The notes beneath the pieces were generated by a model. It made no database searches. It was given only the letters and a program-made list of their open reading frames with translations, and was not told the DNA's origin. Made by a program: the position numbers and the translations under genes. 7,479 bases of DNA from Candidatus Saccharimonadia bacterium (GTDB lineage Bacteria > Patescibacteriota > Saccharimonadia > Saccharimonadales > Saccharimonadaceae), in the NCBI GenBank assembly GCA_023259925.1, contig JALRDS010000086.1, positions 1 to 7,479 on the forward strand, in the 5' to 3' direction. Shown here piece by piece: positions 1 through 4,669 of the stretch. The number at the start of each line of letters is the position of its first letter. Position 1 is the stretch's first letter.

Positions 1-401
1 GGTACCGCGAGTTGATACCTTAGCAGCGTGCTTTTATTTGCAGCTAACGTGAAGGTGCGATTTTCAAAACGCACCCAGTCACCCGGCTCTCCGCCGTCGT
101 TCTGCCTATCGATAAAGGCGTAGTCGTACTGGTCATTCACAGTCTTGAACACCTTTGCACTCATTGATACTTCAATAGGTTGATCTGAACGGTTCGTAAC
201 ACGCATTTCTTTCGTCACAGACCTCCCAGGTTCAACCGTAAGCTCAGTTCTGAGTGGTGACACTGTTAAGCCTTTTTGAGATGCCGCAAACACTGAATGA
301 CCACACATCGCTACCAAAAACAGAATAACAACAATCAAAAAAATACCCCAAACAATTGCTGGGGTATGAATAAAACGTATATTGGTTTCGCGTGACCTCA
401 C
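1..401 (-). CDS. Secreted Ig-like domain protein with N-terminal Sec signal or anchor, C-terminus cut by window edge
   Basis: The reading frame starts at GTG (399-401) and stays open to the left edge, giving 133 residues. The N-terminus has a basic n-region (Arg at 2, 4 and 9), a long hydrophobic stretch at about residues 15-32 and a plausible signal peptidase site after Val-Phe-Ala (37-39). The exported part begins like an Ig-type beta-sandwich: GLTVSPLRTELTVEPGRSV followed by VTNRSDQPIEVSMSAKVF. This pattern recalls DUF916-like and pilus-chaperone-like extracellular domains; the family is a guess. The GTG lies 7 nt after the stop of the upstream gene, so it is probably the last visible gene of the same leftward operon. 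No good Shine-Dalgarno site precedes it; a stop codon 15 nt upstream leaves GTG as the only sensible start. A terminator-like hairpin lies inside codons 12-22. Cys33 does not fit a lipobox because Met is at -1. Confidence 0.8.
   Translation of the reverse strand, partial: MRSRETNIRFIHTPAIVWGIFLIVVILFLVAMCGHSVFAASQKGLTVSPLRTELTVEPGRSVTKEMRVTNRSDQPIEVSMSAKVFKTVNDQYDYAFIDRQNDGGEPGDWVRFENRTFTLAANKSTLLRYQLAV
336..367 (-). terminator. Intrinsic-terminator-like hairpin inside a signal-peptide coding sequence
   Basis: On the minus strand, ATACCCC (367-361) and GGGGTAT (349-343) form a perfect 7-bp stem with an 11-nt loop, followed at once by six T residues (342-337). The design matches the undisputed terminator at 4601-4631 (ATACCCC/GGGGTAT core plus T-run). 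It starts about 42 nt after the stop codon at 409-411, where an operon terminator would be expected, yet lies within the start of the next coding region. It could be partial termination or a translation-sensitive attenuator. Confidence 0.6.
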
Positions 402-408
402 GCCAACA

Positions 409-915
409 TTAGCTCTGCGTTACGGTCGTTTGGTAAACGATGCTTACCGCACTTGATTTACTGAACGGCCCAATAATAACGCGGTTAAACATAACGCTTG
501 ATCCGTTGCTGTTTCCGTTGAATAGTCCTGCTTCGTTCCAGGTGAAGTTAGCTACGCCGGTTCCAAATGTGGAAGTAATGGTAACCACCTGCCCGGTTCG
601 TGAAGTACCGCCATCTGCTGTTTGGATGAATACACTTCCCGAGACGGTTGGGTTTAGCTGCGTCTGACCAACGGCTGCAGCGGTTGAATCAGTTCCAACA
701 CCTACAGACGTAATAGCCACAGCACTCGAAAGCCCAAATAGGCGATCAAGTGTAAGATTCTTTCCAGTGTTAACGATTATATTTTTATACACTGGCGATT
801 CATACACTTTTTTATTCGTGATTTCGCCCTTATCATTCTTTGTAATATCACCTTCGTAGGCAGTAAACTGGTGCATACCAATCATGTTGCCTGTTGTTTC
901 GTTTGAGTTATTCAT
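409..915 (-). CDS. Phage virion/tail-tip-like protein
   Basis: This is a 168-residue protein from ATG 913-915. The C-terminal half (VTITSTFGTGVANFTWNEAG, then LFNG, VMFNRVIIGPFSKSSAVSIV and a final YQTTVTQS) follows a pattern seen in phage structural proteins: an 'eaGlf..n....lf.R..i.pi.K....l.v.y.t' beta domain. There is no signal peptide or membrane segment. An in-frame ATG at 934-936 would add seven residues (MLKWEAI). I prefer 915 because GGGAAG sits 5 nt upstream of it, whereas nothing like a ribosome site precedes 936. The gene follows the 323-residue gene at short spacing and is followed after 7 nt by the secreted-protein gene. The role is probably part of a fibre or tip assembly. The virion-like resemblance is by eye, and the exact family is unknown. 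Confidence 0.8.
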   Translation of the reverse strand: MNNSNETTGNMIGMHQFTAYEGDITKNDKGEITNKKVYESPVYKNIIVNTGKNLTLDRLFGLSSAVAITSVGVGTDSTAAAVGQTQLNPTVSGSVFIQTADGGTSRTGQVVTITSTFGTGVANFTWNEAGLFNGNSNGSSVMFNRVIIGPFSKSSAVSIVYQTTVTQS

Positions 916-959
916 AATTGCTTCCCATTTTAGCATAGGCTATATCAAATTCAATTGCT

Positions 960-1931
960 TTATGGGGTATAGCTCGCGGTAACTGTTGCCCAAGCCCTAA
1001 ACCAGTTGGTTGAAGTAGTCGAGCCACTACCTATGCCGCTCACTACTGAACCCGTCCAACGCATTTGAAGATTGTTGAGCTGCGACCAACCTCCCGTCAC
1101 TTGCGGGGTAATCGTATATGTGGCAATTGTTTTTGCTTGAGCAGACCCGGTATCCATAACGTTAATCCATGACGATCCATTATTTAACGAGTAATCAACG
1201 ACACGAGTTGAAGAGTTACCCAAACCACTGCCGGCAACCTGGGAGTATTCAAATGATATCGTTACCTGAGAAATTGAATATAACGTTAAATCTATTGTTC
1301 CTGGTGTAAATAAATCAGGGAACGATAAAATCAACGTACCGTTCACTGTATTTGACGTAAGTCCGCCAAGACCACTGGATGTGGCCGAAAGTGTTGCTGA
1401 TGTGCTTGTGGTATCACCAAGCGCATTGTTAGGATTGGTCCAGTTGGTGTTAGACACAACGCTATCGGCATACGGTTGGGCTGTGGCGATGAACGATACT
1501 GCATCCGTTGGCACGTTGTTTGTCTCAGCACGATATACTGACAGCGTTGACAGGTACGCCTCCAGTGGTGCCGGGTTGGTTTCATTTGAGCGAACATTTG
1601 CATCAAATGTTTGTTGCGTAGTTTGCCCACCATTTGTTTCGGCTGAATACGATGTAATCGTAGAAAGACTTTGGGTAGTAGGAGTCGCTAGTGCATCGCC
1701 TTGCACGGGTATTCGTAATGAGCTCGCCACCGTTTGCTGATTAAGCGTTTCAGCCGCACCGTATGAAAGCTCAAATACTTCACTTAAACTCTGCGTACCG
1801 ATGATATCACTGGAGTTAACACTTACATTAAGACTTCCGACAGAATCGAAAATCTCTAATGACGTTGCGCCACCATGCGCGCCACTACCACCAGTCCCCC
1901 CGCTTCCACCACCGTGCGTTTTATAGCCCAT
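960..1931 (-). CDS. Gly-rich surface or fibre-like protein with C-terminal beta-sandwich
   Basis: This 323-residue protein has no recognised family. Residues 6-21 are a Gly/Ser linker (HGGGSGGTGGSGAHGG). Residues 24-150 are Ser/Thr/Asn-rich and include imperfect repeats around LSTITSYSAETN and LSTLSVYRAETN. From Trp164 the text WTNPNNALGD opens a region rich in alternating polar and hydrophobic residues, typical of beta-sandwich adhesin or carbohydrate-binding-like domains. The segment VDYSLNNGSSWINV (about 245-258) resembles lectin-like folds. There is no Cys, signal peptide or membrane helix. It starts 23 nt after the 98-residue gene without a clear Shine-Dalgarno site. The composition and neighbours suggest an appendage or tail-fibre component; that is inference. 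High Ser/Thr content and few Lys residues distinguish it from cytosolic proteins. Confidence 0.8.
   Translation of the reverse strand: MGYKTHGGGSGGTGGSGAHGGATSLEIFDSVGSLNVSVNSSDIIGTQSLSEVFELSYGAAETLNQQTVASSLRIPVQGDALATPTTQSLSTITSYSAETNGGQTTQQTFDANVRSNETNPAPLEAYLSTLSVYRAETNNVPTDAVSFIATAQPYADSVVSNTNWTNPNNALGDTTSTSATLSATSSGLGGLTSNTVNGTLILSFPDLFTPGTIDLTLYSISQVTISFEYSQVAGSGLGNSSTRVVDYSLNNGSSWINVMDTGSAQAKTIATYTITPQVTGGWSQLNNLQMRWTGSVVSGIGSGSTTSTNWFRAWATVTASYTP
1518..1793 (-). repeat. Imperfect 38-40-residue protein repeats within the 323-residue gene
   Basis: Three segments share the pattern 'SLSxx..xYxAETxxxxT': residues 48-67 (SLSEVFELSYGAAETLNQQT), 88-105 (SLSTITSYSAETNGGQTT) and 126-142 (YLSTLSVYRAETNNVPT). 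They are 40 and 38 residues apart. The second and third are convincing; the first is weaker. They suggest a repeated structural unit between the Gly linker and the C-terminal domain. Confidence 0.4.
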
Positions 1932-1954
1932 AGATGGTACTTACTGTATCATTC

Positions 1955-2251
1955 TTAGCTGACGTACTCAATAAAATAGGCATTAACGCCACCCGAAAAT
2001 ACAATAGTTGGATCGACAAGGTTTCCGACCGGCTTAATTTCAATTGAAGAAGATACTTTATCGGTAGGATCATACGGCAGGCTTATCGAGTCTCCTCCGT
2101 TGATGGTTAGCGCCCCAGGGCTGCCTTGTGCAATAGCGGTAATCTGAAGTACGCGCTTGCCACCCGATAACGACACGGTGCCTGTAGCGCCTGATGCGTA
2201 GCCCCATGTACCGGTTTGGTTATTAATATCAAACCGTTCAAAGTACGCCAT
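1955..2251 (-). CDS. Small beta-rich protein of unknown function in the fibre-like operon
   Basis: This 98-residue protein is not recognised. It reads as a single small beta domain: ERFDINNQTGTWGYASG near the start, then GTVSLSGGKRVLQITAI, and an end FSGGVNAYFIEYVS rich in aromatic residues. No signal peptide, Cys or membrane helix is seen. Its ATG (2249-2251) shares one base with the TAA of the upstream gene (TAATG), so translation is probably coupled; GGAG lies 9 nt upstream. The overlap implies that it is made in step with the tail-fibre-like protein, perhaps as a fibre partner, cap or chaperone. That role is inferred from position only. Confidence 0.8.
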   Translation of the reverse strand: MAYFERFDINNQTGTWGYASGATGTVSLSGGKRVLQITAIAQGSPGALTINGGDSISLPYDPTDKVSSSIEIKPVGNLVDPTIVFSGGVNAYFIEYVS

Positions 2252-2976
2252 TATGCGATACTCCAGTTACTACCACTACCGTCGCTTATTAAATCAACGC
2301 TCGAATTTTGGAATTGTAAGATTAATGGCGACGCAGCACCGTTAATAGTATTACCAGCAGTCGTGGCAATAGTGACCGGTGAGGTGCCTGCATTTCGTAT
2401 AGTGTATTGGTTTGTCATAGCAGTGCCAGCGACTGGCAAGGTAATCGTTGTTGATCCGGTTACATTATACACGTAGTCGGTACGTGGCGTGGATCCAGCA
2501 GCAGTATTCGTACTGACGTTATTAATTGAACGAGAGATTCCGGTAGGGGCCGCCCATTCTGGTTCACTGTCAGCATTTGCGGTGAGAACTGAGCCTGGCG
2601 TACCAATGGCGAGCGATTCTAAATTCCCATTGTCGGCACGGCGATAGTACATATCACCTGGCGCCGAACCAGCTGAATCATAGCCAGGAAGAACGCGTCG
2701 GGTCGTCCCGGTACCCTTGCCAGAATAATATATATGCTCACCTTCAACCTCAAGCGCACCGGCTTCGGGCACTGCCAGTAGTGTGCCGTCTGGATCGAAC
2801 TTTAACGGGGCCTTACCAGCTGCAGCTTCACCAGCCCGGATAGTAACTGTTTGGTGCCCCCCGTTTGCAGGATTATTCGAAGATGTATTGTAGTGTTCTT
2901 TTTCTAAGAACTGGTTAAGAATGTCACCCCAGTCGCCATCATCGCCATCCACATACGGCAGTCGTTGATCAGCCAT
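2251..2976 (-). CDS. Phage tail-fibre-like structural protein
   Basis: This 241-residue protein has three regions typical of tail-fibre or tail-spike proteins. Residues 1-42 (LPYVDGDDGDWGDILNQFLE, then H..N..GGH) form a short N-terminal module. Residues 43-145 contain AGKAPLKFDPDGTLLAVPEA followed by GALEVEGEHIYY, MYYRRADNG and LAIGTPGSVL, then PEW. The string 'aGkAPLKF..GtLL..pE.GAlE..g..lYy' is a recurring phage fibre text. Residues 147-241 are a C-terminal tip (YNVTGSTTITLP, YTIRNAGTSPVTI, ISDGSGSNWSIA). There is no signal peptide. The start is well supported: GGAG sits 8 nt before ATG, 3 nt after the stop of the twin-arginine leader gene. Lying directly behind a Tat leader gene suggests a cell-surface fibre rather than a prophage relic. 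Family assignment is from recognition, not a search. Confidence 0.85.
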   Translation of the reverse strand: MADQRLPYVDGDDGDWGDILNQFLEKEHYNTSSNNPANGGHQTVTIRAGEAAAGKAPLKFDPDGTLLAVPEAGALEVEGEHIYYSGKGTGTTRRVLPGYDSAGSAPGDMYYRRADNGNLESLAIGTPGSVLTANADSEPEWAAPTGISRSINNVSTNTAAGSTPRTDYVYNVTGSTTITLPVAGTAMTNQYTIRNAGTSPVTIATTAGNTINGAASPLILQFQNSSVDLISDGSGSNWSIA

Positions 2977-2979
2977 AGG

Positions 2980-3183
2980 CTATACTCCGTATCGACTCCT
3001 ACCAAAGCCCCGCGACTCATTAGACTGTACGTTAGGTTTCAGCTGAACTTCTTGTGGCAAAAACATACCTAAAAATGTACGTGACCCTACAATACCGAGC
3101 ACAAACATGCCGCTGTATTTCAAAAAGTCCCTCCTGTCCATATCTTGTTTTTCAAGTGTTTGTAGAATAGTTTTAGCATTCAT
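2980..3183 (-). CDS. Short twin-arginine (Tat) leader protein, first gene of fibre-like operon
   Basis: This 67-residue protein is almost entirely a Tat signal. Residues 16-22 are DRRDFLK, matching the S/T-R-R-x-F-L-K consensus except for Asp at the first position. A moderately hydrophobic segment follows (YSGMFVLGIVGSRTFLGMFL, 23-42), interrupted by Arg35. No A-x-A cleavage site is visible, so it may stay membrane-anchored. Only about 25 polar residues follow, too few for a folded cargo or cofactor site. It heads the leftward operon and is divergent from tatAC. I infer that it escorts or anchors the signal-less proteins encoded next. An alternative start at Met15 would place RR at residues 3-4; the first ATG is retained because it lies a short distance below a promoter-like site. 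The twin Arg codons are AGG AGG. Confidence 0.8.
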   Translation of the reverse strand: MNAKTILQTLEKQDMDRRDFLKYSGMFVLGIVGSRTFLGMFLPQEVQLKPNVQSNESRGFGRSRYGV

Positions 3184-3213
3184 AGTTACTGTTTATTTTT
3201 TACCTTTTCAATT

Positions 3214-3243
3214 ACTATACATGCTTTATACAACAGTTGGCAA
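3214..3243 (-). promoter_or_regulatory. Predicted sigma70-type promoter of the leftward fibre-like operon
   Basis: On the minus strand, TTGCCA (3243-3238) and TATAGT (3219-3214) are separated by 18 nt. Transcription would start near 3207, leaving a leader of about 24 nt before the ATG at 3183. The leader is A/T-rich with no strong Shine-Dalgarno site next to the ATG. Confidence 0.5.
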
Positions 3244-3274
3244 GTATCTTTATACCTATAACCCGTAAAAAATC

Positions 3275-3303
3275 TTGTGAAATACCGCTTATCCTGTTAA
3301 AAT
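3275..3303 (+). promoter_or_regulatory. Predicted extended -10 promoter for tatAC
   Basis: TTGTGA (3275-3280) and TAAAAT (3298-3303) are separated by 17 nt, with TG at 3295-3296 giving an extended -10 (TGnTAAAAT). The start would be near 3310. A strong ribosome site, GAGGGG (3321-3326), follows 7 nt before the tatA ATG. The -35 elements of the two divergent promoters are only about 30 nt apart, so a common regulator could act on both. Confidence 0.6.
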
Positions 3304-3333
3304 GACCATAACTAAATAAAGAGGGGAACTAAC

Positions 3334-3510
3334 ATGGGATTTGGCAAAATAGAAATCATTGCTATCATCGTTTTGATTATCATTTTACTGTTTGTAGGTG
3401 GCAAAAAACTACCAGAATTAGCTCGTGGCGCTGGTGAGTCATTAAAGGAATTTAAAAAGGGCTATAAAGAGACCGACGAAGCTAAACCTGCTAAAAAAGC
3501 TAAGAAATAG
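3334..3510 (+). CDS. tatA: Twin-arginine translocase subunit TatA
   Basis: TatA forms the pore or membrane-weakening oligomer that carries folded Tat substrates across the cytoplasmic membrane. The 58-residue product has the classic layout: a short N-terminus (MGFGKIEII), one membrane helix (about residues 7-22), the hinge FVGGKKLPELARGAGESLKE (20-39) ending an amphipathic helix, and a Lys-rich tail (KPAKKAKK). The P-E-L-A-R-G text and the Gly-Gly hinge are diagnostic of the TatA/E family. It is at the short end of the family (E. coli TatA is 89 residues). ATG is preceded by GAGGGG at 7 nt. tatC follows after 21 nt. No separate tatB is seen, so this looks like a minimal TatAC system in which TatA may also serve the TatB role, as in many Gram-positive bacteria. 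Confidence 0.93.
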   Translation: MGFGKIEIIAIIVLIIILLFVGGKKLPELARGAGESLKEFKKGYKETDEAKPAKKAKK

Positions 3511-3531
3511 TAAACACTTGGGACGCAGCGG

Positions 3532-4590
3532 GTGAAAAAAAATCGTAATAATCCCCCGCAACAGCCAACCAAATTATCTGAACATTTACGTGAGATTCGC
3601 TGGCGCTTATTCGTTTGCCTTCTCGCATTTATTGCTGGTGGTGTTGCAATATACGGCTTCCGTGAGCCCCTCTTCATGGTGCTACAAAAACCACTAGACG
3701 CTCCGCTCTATTACACAGCTCCATCTGGAAGTTTCTCTTTTATTCTTCGCTTCTCAACGATTGGGGCTTTAGCAGCACTCATTCCGGCCATCACCTATCA
3801 TGTATTGATGTTTATTCGGCCTGCAGTCGATAGCAGGATTTCACGTAAACGCGTACTACTTACTTCTGCTGCATCATTTATTCTTGCAATACTCGGCATA
3901 TTATTTGGTTTCATCATTATATTACCGCTATCGCTGGCATTCTTTTCAGGATTTCAAATGGATGGTTTGGAATCGCTCATTTCGGCCGATAGCTACCTTA
4001 ACCTTGTCGCCAACATCCTGACTGTGTTTGCCGTCACATTCCAAATTCCTCTTATTATTAGTTTTATCGATCACATCCATCCACTCAAGCCGTCGATGCT
4101 ATTAAAAGCTGAAAAGTGGGTGTTACTCGCCAGCCTTTTTGTGAGTGTACTCGTGCCATTTGCATGGGATATGACCACAAGCCTGCTAATTGCAGCACCC
4201 ATATTTTTACTTTATAATATTGCGATCCTACTAGTACTACTGCAACATACTCGCAGAAAAACACGTCGTAATACCCCAAACAAGCAAAAGCACACTTCAC
4301 AGAGCAGTACCGATAACCGACCCATAAAGACCATAGCAACCAAATCGAGTCCCGACGCAGCACATACCCCACAGCATGCTACTGCTAAAAAACGCGTCAT
4401 TTCAGACTTCAAAAAAGTGCCAAAAAAGACAAGGTCTCCTGCAAAAAAAGCAACGACACCTTCTACAAAAGTAGTTTCGCAACCGAAGCCCGAACTAAAG
4501 GTTACCGTTACCCGAAGCGCGCCTTCACTTCACACTGGATCTGCTCGACAAAGCCAGCTGCGGTCGGATAGAACACAGTACCGTCGCTAG
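3532..4590 (+). CDS. tatC: Sec-independent (Tat) translocase receptor TatC with long basic C-terminal tail
   Basis: TatC is the six-helix receptor that recognises twin-arginine signals. Evidence: LSEHLREIRWRLF (15-27) is the cytoplasmic N-terminal signature, with Glu21 matching E. coli E15; FIRPAV (94-99) matches FIAPAL; FQIP (170-173) matches FEVP; PFAWD (209-213) is close to TPPD; LLYN (226-229) matches the usual LYE. Six hydrophobic segments lie at about 26-43, 70-95, 108-137, 157-180, 196-209 and 217-236. Oddities: the position of E. coli E103 is Ile103 and that of E170 is Gln171. The core ends near 239 and is followed by 113 residues rich in Lys, Arg, Ser, Thr and Pro, not present in normal TatC (about 240-260 residues). 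GTG is the start: the frame upstream holds tag-taa from tatA's end, and the next Met is residue 49, inside the core. The ribosome site is weak, so translation may depend on tatA. Confidence 0.93.
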   Translation: MKKNRNNPPQQPTKLSEHLREIRWRLFVCLLAFIAGGVAIYGFREPLFMVLQKPLDAPLYYTAPSGSFSFILRFSTIGALAALIPAITYHVLMFIRPAVDSRISRKRVLLTSAASFILAILGILFGFIIILPLSLAFFSGFQMDGLESLISADSYLNLVANILTVFAVTFQIPLIISFIDHIHPLKPSMLLKAEKWVLLASLFVSVLVPFAWDMTTSLLIAAPIFLLYNIAILLVLLQHTRRKTRRNTPNKQKHTSQSSTDNRPIKTIATKSSPDAAHTPQHATAKKRVISDFKKVPKKTRSPAKKATTPSTKVVSQPKPELKVTVTRSAPSLHTGSARQSQLRSDRTQYRR

Positions 4591-4600
4591 TTTCCTTATC

Positions 4601-4631
4601 AAAATACCCCCATGAAGATGGGGGTATTTTT
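4601..4631. terminator. Bidirectional intrinsic terminator between convergent tatC and rpoC
   Basis: AAAATACCCCCAT (4601-4613) and ATGGGGGTATTTT (4618-4630) form a perfect 13-bp stem closed by the 4-nt loop GAAG. A T-run follows on the + strand and the leading A-run gives a T-run on the minus strand. It can therefore end tatAC transcription (10 nt after the tatC stop) and rpoC transcription. Confidence 0.92.
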
Positions 4632-4635
4632 ACAT

Positions 4636-4669
4636 CTAGCCTTTGGCTAGCGAGAACTAACTCGCTAGC
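4636..4669. promoter_or_regulatory. Two overlapping, mutually exclusive hairpins spanning the rpoC stop codon
   Basis: GCTAGCGAG (4646-4654) and CTCGCTAGC (4661-4669) form a 9-bp stem whose 6-nt loop (4655-4660) contains the rpoC stop codon TAG (minus strand, 4659-4657). CTAGCC (4636-4641) and GGCTAG (4645-4650) form a second 6-bp stem that uses some of the same bases, so only one can form at a time. Both lie just before the bidirectional terminator in the rpoC transcript. Confidence 0.5.

Noticed and set aside
301..307. Lipoprotein signal (VAMC) in the secreted Ig-like protein
   Set aside because: Met at -1 is not accepted in a lipobox; a signal peptidase I site after Val-Phe-Ala fits better.
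440..2476. Rightward open frames at 440-667, 1381-1740 and 2216-2476
   Set aside because: They lie opposite the leftward fibre-like genes, show no recognisable protein features or ribosome sites, and their translations look like antisense shadows.
1..3183. Intact prophage or phage-tail-like injection device
   Set aside because: Only fibre-like proteins are seen; no sheath, tube, baseplate, capsid, terminase, integrase or attachment-site repeats.
4085..4412. Leftward open frames opposite the tatC end and tail
   Set aside because: tatC reads through the whole stretch in frame; the antisense products have no start signal or recognisable domain.
1..4656. UGA recoded to Gly, as in Absconditabacteria and Gracilibacteria
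   Set aside because: No gene ends in TGA, which raised the question, but none contains an in-frame TGA either, so there is no evidence for recoding.
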